Positions 47,745-60,929 of a stretch of 64,000 nucleotides of DNA are shown here, one piece after another (positions within the stretch are counted from its first letter, which is position 1; every line of letters starts with the position of its first letter). The DNA is taken from positions 1 to 64,000 of the forward strand of contig CAXKVR010000512.1 of the NCBI GenBank assembly GCA_964058845.1, in the 5' to 3' direction. The position numbers were made by a program, and so were the translations under genes. Origin of the DNA: Carex sylvatica. Its lineage: Eukaryota; Streptophyta; Magnoliopsida; Poales; Cyperaceae. The notes beneath the pieces were generated by a model. The model had not been told where the DNA came from. It searched no databases and worked only from the letters and a program-made list of their open reading frames with translations.

Positions 47745-48050
47745 ACATAGTCAAATTTTAGTATTTGATGTTCAAACACCAAATTCAAACCGTTAGATTT
47801 TCAATATATATTAAAATGTACTTGGAGATCAAATTTTACATTTTTTTAAATTTTTTTACTACTTATTAAGCTGGTTTGAAAACCACTGTTTTTTAATGAG
47901 GTAGAATTTTTATAAAAACAATAATTTTCAAACCATTTTAATAACTAGTAAAAAAAATTTTAAAAAAATAAAAAATTTGGTCTCTAAGCACATTTTAATA
48001 TAGATTAAACATTTAACTGTTTGGACTTCAAAACTAGAAATATGAGCACA
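47745..48050. mobile_element. Inverted-repeat MITE, AAATTTTAC family, second copy
   Basis: The left arm has GTTCAAACACCAAATTCAAACCG-like sequence and TTAAAATGTACTTGGAGATC. The right arm is the diverged inverse ending near 48,050. The arrangement matches 33,498-33,847. Arms are more diverged here, so it is an older copy. Confidence 0.55.
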
Positions 48051-49431
48051 AATTAAAACAATCCGTTTAATTCGTGAAGTAACGTATGTTACGGTTCGAT
48101 CTAGGCTGTGTGATATAAGTGAACATACTAATAAAGTTGAAACCAAAAACATGATATGCGGATAATGACATTATAAGATTCAGTGAACAATCGCAAATAT
48201 CTTGAACTTGCAGGTTCATATACTGCTAGGTGGTACCCATCTTTTTTTTTTTTCTCTCCTTATATTGTCATATGTCCTATGTGGTATATCCCCTTCATTT
48301 AAGTTATATATTTTTTTTTCGAAAGTAGCTAATAATTTCATATTATTTTATTTTGCTAATATATAGCACATAAATAATAAATCTAAAATAATTTATTCTT
48401 TAATTTACAAATAATAATTTTCAAGTGCGAGAACAACACGACAGATATTTTTATGTCATTACCTTGTATATAGTTAGAAAATATATAATATATGTTTTCA
48501 AATTAAAAATAAGTATGATATAAAAGAAATTTGAATAAATCAAATTGAATTAATAATAAAAATAAAAAAAGATTATTTAGCATATCAAGATACTTAGTAG
48601 CGTAATAAATTACTAATTTATAATAGAATTTTCCGTCTTCCATTTGATTATAAGTATTTTAAGTTAATTAAACTATTTTGGTAAGAATACCAACTTTTTT
48701 ATTGAAATGTGTGACAAAATAATGAATTTTAATTTTCTCCAATATCTAAATATGTGTTAGTTGTATAATTGGAAGATAATATTTATTTTTAATATGAAAG
48801 AAAAATATTTAGATATATATTTCTTTTGACGATTAATTGATAACCGAAATATATTTTTATAGTTATTATTTATATTAAAGATGAAATGATCATACAATTG
48901 AAGGGCACATTAATTAATTATATAGTATTCACTCACGAAACTTTCATGCCTGTTCACACAATGAATGTGAAACATATACTTTAAGTACATAGTGTAAAAC
49001 ATGAAATGTGTTTCAGTCTCTTTTATCCGGAAAATATATCTCTGCATTTCATGAGTCACAATGCTAATTTTGTCACACATTTTTGTTCCAATATTATTGT
49101 AGTCATCTAGTCATTGCGGTTAGATGAGCAAAGATTTCAGTATCATTTTTAAGTTTGCATATAATATGCATGATTTAAAATTAACAATAAAATTTCATAA
49201 AAAATAGTGTCTAACATATATTTTACATTATGTACTTAATTAAAAATATACGTTTCACATTAATGGTGTGAAATATGTACATGACATTTCTCTAGGATCC
49301 AATGATTCGCTGGATTTAAATATTTTATTGGAGTTTTGGGGGCCAGTCTTTTTTTAATTTCGGAAAGCCCATAACAATTGGACAGTATCTAATAGGCGAA
49401 CGTTTGTGCAACATTTAAAATGGGATGGATG
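48051..49431. other. No gene seen
   Basis: Very AT-rich spacer. Only short homopolymer and AT runs are visible. No supported frame on either strand. Confidence 0.45.
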
Positions 49432-49620
49432 TAGGGCTGCACAAAAAATTCGTAGTTCGTGATTCGATTCGAGTTTGATTTAAAAAAGTTTGTAAAATTT
49501 TTCATTCGAAATAATTTGAAATTAATTTAAACTGGATCTAATTCGTTTAAAATAGGTTCGCGAACTACTCTAATTCGAAATTCAAAGTAACGTGAACAGT
49601 TAATTTTCGTTAATCACTAA
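49432..49620. mobile_element. Partial hAT-like MITE of TTCGAA motifs
   Basis: Begins TAGGGCTGCACAAAAAATTCG and is rich in TTCG/CGAA words (ATTCGATTCGAG, ATTCGAAAT, GTTCGCGAAC). No matching right end or target duplication is found. Confidence 0.5.
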
Positions 49621-49931
49621 AAAGTTAAAATATAAGACCGCTCAGTCATTAGTCATAACTCATAACTCGTAAATTGTAACCCTCGCTTTCAGTTCTAAAA
49701 CCCTAGATAACTTTCACCTCTCGTTTTCGGCGACTACAATCACTCTTTCTTATCGTAAAAATGTTCTTAAAAGATTCAAAATTAAATTCGTAAAAAAATC
49801 GATTCCAAATTAACTCCAGCTCAAACAAACTCTAGATACGGATTGACTCATAAAGATACGTCCCAGACACTTTTAGATAGAGATTTGACGCGTTTCGTAG
49901 GCGTGCACCGCGGATATACAGAGGAAAGTAA

Positions 49932-50090
49932 TCCAGCCCATACACCGTGCATGGACCACATGTTAAAATTTGATATTTTTTTTAACGTCCAAGCCGAATC
50001 GAACCTAATTCAGCCCATACACCGCGCATGGACCACACGTTAAAATTTGATATTTTTTTTAACGCCCAAGCCGAATCGAGTATAGGCCTC
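49932..50090. repeat. Two-copy tandem repeat of about 78 bp
   Basis: CAGCCCATACACCG, GCATGGACCACA and GTTAAAATTTGATATTTTTT occur in tandem from about 49,936 and again from about 50,013, with a few substitutions. Confidence 0.7.
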
Positions 50091-50170
50091 TACCACTGGG
50101 CCACTTTTCGTCGGTAGTTAAAACTTAGTATATATTTATTGTATACGTGACCTCTGGTATCAAACTTTAC

Positions 50171-50750
50171 TAGGGGTGTAAACGGAGCAGATAATGCTCA
50201 TACTATATCCGTATCTATCGGATAATGAGCGGATACGAATACGAATATGGATAGTAAATGAATATTAAAATTCAAAATCAAATTCGGCTTAAACAGATAC
50301 GGAACGGATAGTTCACGGATACGGATTCGAATACGATTGTAAAATGAATAATGGTCGGATAATTAAGATATATGAATTTCTAAGATACAAATATTAATTA
50401 AAAAATTAAATATAAATATTAATGATAACTATAAGTGGATGGAGAGATGGGAGATAATATATTAATATAATATATATATCAAATAAAGGAATGGTAACAA
50501 GAGAAGTTGTGGTGTAATGGTTTGAAGCTTAGTTCAAAGGTCTTGAGATGGGAGTATATGGGTTTAAATCCCATCTATAGCAAATATTAATTCATTTTTT
50601 ATTAGAGTCCGGATATCCGCTCCGTTTAGGACTCCGAATTCGTATTCGGATCTTCTATGGATATCCAAAAATTATCTGAATCTGTATTCGGATAATTTCC
50701 GGATACGGAGCGGATATCCACCGGATAATCCAGCTCTGTTTACACCCCTA
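50171..50750. mobile_element. hAT-like MITE of GGATA motifs with nested tRNA-like segment, 580 bp
   Basis: Starts TAGGGGTGTAAACGGAGC and ends GTTTACACCCCTA. The flanks AACTTTAC (50,163-50,170) and AACTTTAT (50,751-50,758) differ by one base. The arms reiterate GGATACGAATACG and GGATATCC. The core hosts a tRNA-like segment at about 50,506-50,585. Confidence 0.85.
50506..50585 (+). other. tRNA-like (SINE-type) segment
   Basis: TGGTGTAATGG (50,510-50,520) resembles a pol III A-box, and GGTTTAAATCC (50,561-50,571) a B-box, about 40 bp apart as in a tRNA. I cannot form a full cloverleaf, so this is a tRNA-derived remnant rather than a functional tRNA. Confidence 0.5.
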
Positions 50751-53700
50751 AACTTTATCATAATTTTTTATATTTAATTTATATAATACAAATATTGAAT
50801 TATAAATATAATTAAAATAATATATATAATAGACATATCGTATCCTTGATTTTTTAAAATTGTCGTATCGGATACGATACCTGTACCCTTATCTATGCAA
50901 ACATAGGTTAAGAACGATTTTACTTTGGATCTATGTTCCATGTAACCAGATGTTTTGTTTTAACCAACTATGATACTTTATTTATTTAAAAATTGTGTGA
51001 TTCTTCAACTCAAATCAAGACTTTTGACTTGAAATCTAATAATTTGTCCTTAGTAAGATATTTTGTTCATCAATTCAAAATTCATTTTAACACAAATCAG
51101 ATATGTTCCGAGCTACAAAAATAAAAAAAGAAACACCGCAATGCTCAGTGCTAAAAAATAAAATAAAATAAACACTAGTTTCGCAAATCTGAGTTCGATA
51201 TTTTTATATTTATATCCATTAAAAATGGTCATATTCTACTCTATCCTCACCTGTGTGAAAGTTATGTTATGGGATTAACTTAACGGTACGAGGAAATTAA
51301 CGAATAACACGAATATCAAGCATTTTCTTCGCTTCCAGTACTGCATGCCTCTCTCCCTATCGCTTCCAGTTCATTGTCAGATGATTATTTGGATTACATG
51401 CTTTTGTGATTTCCCACAAATGTGACTGGATGGGTTTGTCATACAATTGTCACTTTTAGTCTTCTCAAGGTATTGGATATGTCTCCAAATTTGTTCATGC
51501 CATCTTCATGGAGTTTTTAAAGAACCACTCTATGAATCTATGTCATGCTGTTCTCCTTTGAACAAATTGTTTATTCTTATGATTGAAGTGACCATTAGTA
51601 AATTATGTTAGAAGGTTCATTGTACCAAGCATACTATTTTGTTTTGAATAAAACTTCATTTCTTCTTTAATAGGTGGTTTCTTTGGCTCATCTATGCTGA
51701 TTTAATTGGTACTTCTGGTAGGTTTTTCCTTCAATTATATTTTAAGTAATTTATATGACTTCTGCTCCATCAATTTTTTTGTTTAAAATTTCACACTAAA
51801 TTTATGGTACATGTGAATAACAATAACACTTGTCATGTAAGTTATATTAGATGAAATCAAAGAATGGGAACTGCAATTCAAGAGGAAAAACAAGGAGCGC
51901 CTCCAGCCGCCTCCCTTTCCCTTTGAAAGCTCATCTTCATTTCCGGTAAGCTCTCTCTTCCTCTCCCTCGTTCTCTCTAACTTTTTAAAATCTCTTGGCA
52001 TAGCTTTGACAGATGAGGTTTCCCCTCTGAAATCATTGATCCAATTCTCACATCGAAACTCAAATTAGAAATTTCTCACCAAATTAAAGCAGCACATAGA
52101 AGGGGTATTATTCAAAGAAGGTGGTGTGGTAACAGTAGTAGTTATGTGCAATCAGTATTCTTTTTCTCACCAGCCAACCAAAGAATTTGTTGTAACTCAA
52201 ATGATCTAAATACCCAATCTGAATTGCATATTGTCACTGTGCTAATACCCAAATGGGTAGAGGAGCTTACAGATATATTCAAGGCTTAGATGTGCAATTT
52301 TTGTGCATAAAGGAACAAAGCAATAGTTTATTGTTGAATGAATTAGAGATAATAGCCAAAGCAACTTTTCTAATGATGGTGTGAATTGTTCAATGAAATT
52401 CAGTATCAAGGCTAAACTGCACTGTACTAATTTTGTCACATTGAACCAAGGCTAAACTGCACTGTACTAGTTTTGTCTGAGCAAGTCCATTAATTTATGT
52501 CCCCATGAAGTGTATTAAGTTAATTTATGACAAAACTTCCCTTGCGCACAACTCTTGTTATGCTTTTAATTGATTTAATTTTCAAAATATGAACATGTCT
52601 CCTTAAGAAGCGCATTAGGTTAATTAGGTAATTACAAAAATATCATATCTGACCTTGTAAATCTCCTCTGTTTTGGAAACACTCACTTAGTTTATTTTTT
52701 TTTTACTTCAAATTTAATTGACAAATCTGAACTGATCTCAAATAAATTTGACATAAAACCTTGCCTAGCATCCATGCACGTAACTTTTCATTTGGACACT
52801 ATTTAGCTACCTGTGAGAGAAGAAAGCAGGCCAATGCAAAAACCCCAATGTAGTAGGATGCCAAAATATAGTGTGTTTTTTTGTGATTATTTTGATAGCA
52901 AATATAGTATTTTTTTTGTTGCAGACTAAATAGATACTGATTTTTGTGATGTTACCGCTACTGTTTTTGTCTTGTGCATTTACTGTTGTTTTAATATTGT
53001 ACTGTTACCGCTGTTTATGATGATAACTGTAATTGATGTAGTTTAACATTTTAACTATTACTATCTTAGAATGGTATTTTTGTAAATTTGAAATTTATTC
53101 AAGATTATATAACTTCATACAAGATCATGTTAAATCTGAATTTTTTGTAAAATATATAACGAACTGGAGCCATACTGGTAATGTATATGAAATTGATACA
53201 TGTTATGTATTATCATCTCTTATCAGATAGAACATGCACAGCTTATCAGAAAACTAGCAACAATAAAGGAGGTACAGAGATTTATATTTAAGGTTGCTGA
53301 TTTAGATGTTGTTTCATCATTATTCTACGAAAAGTTTTATGATCTAGTATAGGAAAAATTAAAAAATCCCTTGTCATTTTAATAACAGTTACTTGTTCAC
53401 TAATTAGGTGTTTTCCTTTCAAGAATTTGCTATTGCATGATGAAACTATTCTGATTTTGTGCCAGTCCATGAAATAGTCCTATAAGAACTAGCTATTTTG
53501 TAATATTTGCTTTCTCAAAGGATGTAGTCATCTAGTTGTATCTTTTGGTTTGTTTGTTTATGAGTTTTGTTGCTGTTTTTTTTTTCTAGCTTAATTTGAC
53601 AGCGATGGGGCAAAAGGCAATGCAAAAGGAAGACATCTGATTTGGATACTCGTATTGAGCTCATCAAGTTGCTTCCATGTCGATTAGCAGAGAGAATTGA

Positions 53701-54221
53701 CCTGGATGCACAACTATTGGAAAAATATTGCTAATAGGGTTTCAATTGTCAAACTTGAGTTTATGTGTGCTGGTCTGATAAAAAATAGGGATAAAATGTA
53801 TGAGATGTAATTTTTGTGTTGTGATGTAGGATTACTAAGCTAGCTGTGTGGTCTTGATGCTTTGTATACAATGAAGTAATTAATGGAACAAGCTTTGCAT
53901 CTTTTTTTGTTTGTGTACCATGATTCCAACTGGCACGGAAGCATATGGTATGCATAATATGCCATTATTTTTGTCATGACAGTGTATGCTTGAACATGTA
54001 TTGTATAATTTGTCTCAATTATTGCCCTTAGCAAGTGCCATACACTGGTACAATGTTTCTGTCTTTAGAAAAACAGAAAAGTTAGCATTCAAATACACAA
54101 GTTCAATCACAATTGTGAGTCAGAGATTTAATTTACAATTACAATTAGAATCACAAGTGACATAAACCTTTTAATTTAATATACATTTCTATCATCTGAA
54201 TCACAAAGTTACAGCAACCTT
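50751..54221. other. No gene established
   Basis: AT-rich spacer of about 3.5 kb. A GTATCG/CGATAC-rich patch lies at 50,837-50,885. A purine/pyrimidine patch with a splice-donor-like TTTCCGGTAAGCT lies at about 51,940-51,950. A duplicated AAGGCTAAACTGCACTGTAC lies at 52,408 and 52,448. None adds up to a gene I can support. Confidence 0.4.
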
Positions 54222-54584
54222 TTAATTTACATCCATTTCTGTCATCTGAATCACGCTTAACAACCCAATTTTACAATTACAAAGAGAATCACAAAATCCA
54301 ACACATGAGCACACGTATTGATGGTACCAAACAATGTCACTTCGATCCAATTTAAGTGTCTTCTGGACCCGGGCAGTATATCCCTCAGAAACTGCATAGG
54401 CATAGTAATACTCCTCAGACTCTTCAAGTGATTTGAATTCCATCCCTTCACAAGGTACAACCCTATCATAACTTCTCTTATTTGGAGTTGTGTCATTAAG
54501 TTGGTTATGATTTTCTCCATCCTTCTTAATATCAATTTTTTTGGCTTGAGCATTGATGATCTTCACAAAGCTGTCATCATCCAT
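54222..54584 (-). pseudogene. FAR1-type DNA-binding domain fragment (FHY3/FAR1-like)
   Basis: About 120 residues from MDDDSFVKI to the stop. The segment GMEFKSLEESEEYYYAYA, followed by GYTARVQKT and IVWYHQYVCSC, is the N-terminal half of the FAR1 zinc-finger domain. That domain is found in plant FHY3/FAR1 light-signalling factors and related Mutator-derived transposases. Only this part is present: the rest of the zinc finger, the MULE transposase core and the SWIM finger of full-length members are missing. After CSCVGF the frame leaves the family and soon ends. An AG acceptor near its start suggests it was an internal exon. It is most likely a captured or decayed fragment. Confidence 0.75.
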
Positions 54585-54602
54585 ACAAGCAAAATAAAGC
54601 AA

Positions 54603-55876
54603 GTACAGTCAATAAGTACAGTTCATTTTCATAGGAACATGTTTTGGCTGTCAAAGTGTAAAGCAAAACAGAATCTATAAATTAATTAACTTTTGTTTAA
54701 ACATTGAATAAAAAGTTTGAATAAAGCTGTCGGGTTGGCCTTGATTTAATTATTTTCTTTTGTACATTCGAACACTAATTATCAAACCTAAGAAACCAGA
54801 TAGCATGAACCAGTATTGAGAACGGATTCTGAAGAACCATCGAGATTAGGCGAGACAAGAGGGGATGGGGCCGGTGCGAAATTCGAGGTGGTTTGATCGA
54901 GGGTTGAAGAAGAGAACGGTGGGGGAGAAGATAGTGAAACCTTGAAGAAGAATAGAGCCATGCTATGTGGGGGTGGGGGAGGGGGGCGGAACGGTCTTGG
55001 GTGGCGGCAGAGGGTCGCCGGAGGGGACGCGCGGAGGTGTTCTGATGATGGGGTGGACGGATCGGAGGTGAGGTTGGGAGGGGAAGTGAAAGAGCAATAA
55101 CTGAGAGAGAGAGGGAGAAATTGGAGGTCAATGGGAAGAGAACCGGAGACGAATTAGATGGGTTTTTTCGCTAGTCAAATTTTTAATCTGATCCGTGGAT
55201 TAAGTTTGTTGATGAACGGTTCGGATTTGGAGGAACAGTGGAAGCATGAATGATGGAGGCAGTGGAACCCTCCTCAATAGTCCTCATATATATATATGTG
55301 ATATTAATAACAAAATGAAAATACAAAATGAATGTATGTATTGTTGTATTTGTTTGGTAAAATAAGAATTATTTTAGAAAACCAATATTGTTTCTTGAAC
55401 AAATTAGTGGGATAGCTTAATTATTTAGAAGCTAGTTAAAGATAAAATAATCATAATAAGCAGGAACAAAATAAGTATAATACTAAGGTTGGATTTTTGA
55501 AGTATTTACAAATGAATTAGATCTGGATGTCAAGAATTAATTTTATAGACTTGATAAAAAGATATTTTATAATAATTATCAAGTTAACTAATTAAGGTTT
55601 AAGTTCTTAAAATGACATATGGGATCCGCAATTTTAATTTTTCTCCTTCATATGGAGATACGAGGAGAGAGACATATTTTTTTTGTATAAAGAAGTGTTT
55701 AATAAACTTGTTTTCAAACAATTTTGGATTAGCTATCAGTTAAGAAAATTTGATGGTTTATTTTATAAAATATGTAAGCAAAACAATATATTAAAAAAAA
55801 AAAAGGAACACTGTGGCGTGGCTTTTGTGCCACGCGGCTCTCCTCCATTAAGCATCACCCTCTAACCGACTCACTA
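54603..55876. other. No gene established; GC-rich patch at 54,840-55,090
   Basis: The GC- and GA-rich stretch (GGTGGGGGAG, GGGTGGGGGAGGGGGGC) stands out from AT-rich surroundings and could be a leader exon for the minus-strand FAR1 fragment. Its frames are low complexity. The rest is AT-rich, with nothing recognised. Confidence 0.35.
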
Positions 55877-56066
55877 GGAAATAAATCTGCTGTGATTCTA
55901 AAAAGTTTACAGGGTTCTGTTTTTTCAAATCCAACTCTCTATTTTTTTTAAATGTACAAATTTTAAAATCTATTATTGTATATATACAAATTTCAAAATA
56001 AATAAATGAGTAAATTTGAAAAAGCAGAATTATGTAATTCTCAAAAATCACAGCAAATTTGTTTCT
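55877..56066. mobile_element. Mutator-like MITE of 190 bp with perfect 9-bp duplication
   Basis: The ends GGAAATAAATCTGCTGTGAT and the inverse of AGAAACAAATTTGCTGTGAT match at most positions. Perfect 9-bp flanks GACTCACTA lie at 55,868-55,876 and 56,067-56,075. It is non-coding, with an AT-rich core. Confidence 0.88.
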
Positions 56067-56091
56067 GACTCACTACCCTATACTATCTGGA

Positions 56092-56269
56092 GTGCGTATC
56101 CTCTGAGATATCTCAACTTTTGTGTGATCGATATGTCCGGTGCCTATTCGGGGGTAGCGCAGGGTCAGTATTATTTGAGCTTTGAGATTCGTGCAGAACA
56201 TATTTAAACGGTTCAGATTTTCCAAAAAGTCACGCAAAATATGAGATATCTCAGAGGATGCGAATTCTG
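56092..56269. mobile_element. Mutator-like MITE, copy 3 of the TGAGATATCTCA family
   Basis: Same family as the elements at 27,152 and 27,391 but in the opposite orientation: 178 bp with TATCCTCTGAGATATCTCA at both ends. The flanks CTATCTGGA (56,083-56,091) and CTATCTGAA (56,270-56,278) differ by one base. It lies only 16 bp after the duplication of the preceding MITE. Confidence 0.82.
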
Positions 56270-56278
56270 CTATCTGAA

Positions 56279-58936
56279 GAAGAAAAAGGCAACAAATAAA
56301 ATGAAAAAAAGAGAGAGAAGAATACGGTAACAGAGAAAGGAAGAGAAAAAAAGAAAGAAAGGGAAAAACAGTGGAAAAGTGAGAAAATATTAAAAAGAAG
56401 ATTGGTAATAGGTTTAATTGAAAGTAATTAGAAGCTCTCTCTGTCGTAATTACAAAAGAGATGGACGAGATGAATGTGATAGAATATTTCAAATTAGCAG
56501 ATTATTTACAATCGAGTTCATTGTTTTGCCCTACGAAATCAGGTGCAGGTTACTAGACTTATTTAATATTATATTTTTAGAAATAAATTATTATTTATTT
56601 CTCATGTTGAACAACTGATTGTTGCATTATTTGATATGTGTGAATCATGTGCATAGCCCAATTAAATTATAACTGGATTTGTGTTATACTATTGACCTAT
56701 CATTTTGAATGGTTTACCGTTTGTATGAATCTTCTATTCTGAATTATGGTTGAGTCACCACAAATTTATGTTTATGGAAATCTGTTGAGCTCTGCGAAAT
56801 CTAGGAGCTATAGACTAAACTTTGGTTACATAATCCTTATGTGCATATGGTGAACGGCTCTCGCTAATCCCAGTACCGGTTGGGAGGAGGAATTTGATTC
56901 TGATTCTGATTCTGACGGTGACTATAGGTGACTATAAAGAGACGTCTGATTGATGTCATATCCAGTCTGGAACCGGAATGACAGGTTTGTTTAATTTGTT
57001 GAGAATTACTGATTCTAAATTTATTGCATACAAAATATTATCTGACTATGAACCAGACTTTAATTAATTGTATAAGCCTAAGCACATCAGATGAGGGTCA
57101 GTGGAGGGTACTGAGTACCAGCAGGTGTGGGTTTAGCATGGCCACCTGTGTGACAAGTTGGTGGATCATCTGTATGTGTTACCAGACCTGACAATCTGAG
57201 TTTAAGCCTAATGTATCTGTTGAGCTTCATTTGAAATTCTATGAGTTGATATTCGATTGAATATTGTGACTAAGCATTTGCATTCACTTATATATAAATT
57301 GATAAATTGAACTGTTAATGTCAAGTTGTGAGGATTTAATTTTGGATATAGATTAATTGCAAGTTCAGTGGTCTGATTGTGACAAATTCGCATTGAGAGA
57401 TAATATTTATATTATTTCTCACATCATAACCACATGAAGTTGGGGATTTGGGTTGTTGAAACTGACAGGATGCGAGAGATATTTCTAAAATATAGTTTGT
57501 CGTATTCTGTCAGATAAATTTTGTAAGAAATATTAGGATGTGGTTAATATGTAATGGTGTTATTGATAATGCATATAAAATATCCACTGCCTTACGTATA
57601 TGTTTTAATAAATATACGTGGCAGACTGTTATACTTGATTTGGGGTGTGACAAAAAATATTAAATTTACTCTAATTTTCTGATCTGTGAAGATAAAATAA
57701 TACTTCTTGTGACATATATATGTACGTACAAAGGTCTGTCTACATATGTATCACTATGTAAAATTTTAAACGGTTGAGCAAATTTGTGAAATTTCATTTC
57801 ATCAACCAAAACTTCGTATTCTAAAGTTATAATTAAGTCGGGCGGTATTCAATATTATTTTTAAAATTTTAAACAGTATGGTTTGGCTTTGGTAAATAAT
57901 AACGTTTGTGATTTTTAATTACATGATTGCATACTCATAGATTTTCATTATCCAAAATTTTGAAACTTCTACCAAATAAATTTAATATTTAAAAAAAAAA
58001 ATTTACTTGGATTAATTTTCTGAAAGCATTTCTAACTTGATGGATAATATATAATTTCAAAACAAAATTTAACAAAATTTAGATCACCAGATGGAAAAAA
58101 AATTGAACAACAAAATAAGATATTGCAAGTATTAAGCTATCACAAATTGTTAGGGACAAAAAGTGAATCGGGTTTAATTCAATTGGATTGAGACTTAGGG
58201 TGTGCTCTAGGAAGGAGGAGCCCTTTATTAAAGAGAAAAAATGTAACATACGCTCAGACTGAAACTGTCCGCGACGTTCACTTGCTAAAAGCGAGAAGAT
58301 CGAAGAGAAAAGAAAGAAAAATGGTACTGTGCTAAGAGAACTCGATATACAAAAACTTTGAAATCTGTCCCCCCCCCCCCCTCTCGATTCGAAATGTAGA
58401 AGACGTAACACGTGCTCATGTTTCTTTCTTCCGCAAAAGAAGAAGGAAAACTAAAGGATCGGGCAACCAAATAGTTAGACGTATATCGCTGCAGTTGGGC
58501 TCCAGTTCCACAGATTTAAACAGGAAGACTATACAATGTCACTGTCAAATGGGACCCGTTCCTCAGAACTGAAGAAAGCCGTTTCAGTACTAAATAGAGA
58601 ACATGGAAAATTGGAAATGCGGCAGTTGAAAAGATCGTTATGACACCTAAGCAATTCTCTTCCATGCATACGCTGAGTTGTAAGAAGGAGATTTGTTTGA
58701 GAGATGCAACCAACGAATTGGATTAATTCCAACTCAAAGAGCTTCATCTATATAAAAAAGAAATAGTCTAGAAATTCTGATTATGTAATAATCTGATAAT
58801 TGATGTTTGTAATTTTTTTTTTTTTTACTTATTCGTTATTTTGTATCTATTTACCCGAATTCAATTAAATTAGTAAAGTTTTTGTTTAAATTTGAGTTCT
58901 ATGTATGTTCTGGTTTGAGTTGGAAGGGATCACACG
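56279..58936. other. No gene established
   Basis: A GA-rich run lies at 56,276-56,400, then an AT-rich spacer. A 14-base C run lies at about 58,368-58,381. The last few hundred bases before 58,937 may be LTR sequence. No frame is supported. Confidence 0.4.
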
Positions 58937-58948
58937 TGGTATCAGAGC
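58937..58948 (+). other. Primer-binding-site-like sequence of an LTR retrotransposon
   Basis: TGGTATCAGAGC is the canonical plant primer-binding site complementary to initiator tRNA-Met, two bases after GATCACACG, which may end a 5' LTR. No gag or pol follows, so this is a fragment. Confidence 0.55.
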
Positions 58949-58989
58949 TAGGTTTAAGTACCGATTATTTGTATGAGATTAAAATACAA

Positions 58990-59880
58990 GAAATACACAC
59001 GGTGGATACATTAGAGAGTTGTGTCGTGCCGTGTTGTGATTAAGTTAACTTTTTACGTGTCGTGCCCGTGTTGTGATCAAAATATTAAAATGTGGTTATG
59101 GTATGTAAATGATCATGCCGCGTGAGTCACACCGTGATAAAACATGACTCGTGTGATTCACGTGGCTATCTAATCATAATTTCGGTTAGTTTATTCAAGA
59201 TTTACTATTTGATCAAGATCTAACGGTCCGTGACTCCGTGACCACGTGTGTTGTGCTGTGTTGTGGCTAGATCTTTCGCGTGTCGTGTGGTACCAAATTT
59301 TCTAAAAATTATCACAATACACAAATGATCACAACACAGAACACACAAGTCACAGTACGTAACCGACACACATGCGTATCATTCCGTACTGTCCTGTAAC
59401 GGAGTCGACTACGTCGTGCTATTTTTTCCACTCTAACACTCACATATTAAAAGGGTAACTTTTTTTTGTGAAAAAAAAGTAATACCATCGTCACTCTTTA
59501 TTGAAATATTTGAATACATAATTTTATAGAAAATATAATCAACGTTATTGAAATGTTTAATTTTGACAACATGCTGTAAAACAGTGAATTGAAATCACCA
59601 TTTAACCGCGTGTGGACCGAGTCTAACCAGTACATAACTAATTTGGCGCCAATCGGTTCGAAGGACCGCGAATCCGCGATCACACCGTGTCTATCGTTTC
59701 ATCCGAAATTTGGCCCGGCAGACTCGTAGACCGCGCAAAGACCACCTGCACAAAACCCGTATACTGCGCATCAGCCGCGCGTGAAAAGAACGTGCACCGA
59801 GCATGTAGACCAATTTAAAATGATTTACCGTGAACCGCGCAGACCCCAGCCAATAAGATATCCTGTGGTCGGTACTTTAC
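58990..59880. other. CGTG- and GACCGCGC-motif-rich non-coding sequence
   Basis: 58,990-59,440 is crowded with GTCGTG, GTGTTGTG and CACGTG words in both orientations, with TTAGAG near the left and CTCTAA near the right, as in a motif-built MITE. 59,600-59,860 reiterates GACCGCG and ACCGCGCG words. No target duplication was found for either. Confidence 0.5.
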
Positions 59881-60929
59881 AATATCCTTACTTAAAACAT
59901 TTATACGATTACATACTCTCAAATTATCATTTTTCAAAATTTTGAAATTCAGCTTATTACATTTATATTTTTACAAAATCCTAAATTGTTGGATAATATA
60001 AATTTTAAAAAATAAAATATTTAGCTATCCAAAAAAACTGAAACTATGAATAAAAAGTAGGATATTGTAAAGTACCGATCACTTGTGTGACATTTAAATA
60101 CAAAAAATGCATGTCTTGAGGATTACAATTGTACTAGTAAGCCTAGTATCGGTACAGTACAATTTTGGTATAGTAATAGTCAAGTATTCTTACGTTACAA
60201 CGAGATTAAAATATTATTTTAACATTTTATTTCAATGTGATTGATTTTTAAAAATAATTAAATAATTTGACACTAATTACATCGACGGTCGCAAGTTCAT
60301 TTTGGGGTTGTGATGTACGTGTAGGATCCAATACAAATTCTTACATAGCATGGACACGTTGAACAAATTAAGTCGTGTCCATGACTCCATGTTAGACAAA
60401 TGTTTGACACAGACACTCGCACGACACATTTATATAGGGTTTAGATGAGTTCATTGTTGTATACTGTCAATCGATTGACCAATTTTTGACACAGCTTGAT
60501 AGTTATTGATCCCCAACCGTATTCGATTAATATTCAGCTTTCTTATTTTACGAATACGCTGATATTGGAATAATTTAAGTGGATAAAATATATTTTTGAA
60601 TTTAGAATGCGAATATGGATATATATCTGTTTTTTGTATTACAAAATTTACTTCATAAAAAATTTGATACACTGTGTTGGCTTTTGGAGTCCTCAACTTA
60701 TCGGTTTAACTAAATTTGTAGAACATACATAAATTGTATTTAACAGTTTTCTTGAGTTGAGATATGTGCATGTTCATAACATTTAAAAATGCAACAAGAC
60801 TGTTGAGGTTGTTGAGGCTATTTTCTTTATTCTTGAGATAACTGACTGCATCAATGCTCAAATGATGGCTAAGACTTCAAAATCAACATCTACTCTTCAC
60901 AAGCTTTCTGAAAAGTGGTAATATGCCAA
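59881..60929. other. No gene seen
   Basis: AT-rich spacer. A short CGTGTCC/GGACACG patch lies at 60,350-60,425. Nothing else recognised. Confidence 0.4.

Noticed and set aside
50506..50585. Functional tRNA gene
   Set aside because: The box-like words are present, but the acceptor and anticodon stems cannot be paired into a cloverleaf.
56073..56492. 139-residue minus-strand frame
   Set aside because: It runs through the MITE at 56,092-56,269 and a GA-rich run, giving Phe/Leu/Ser low-complexity sequence.
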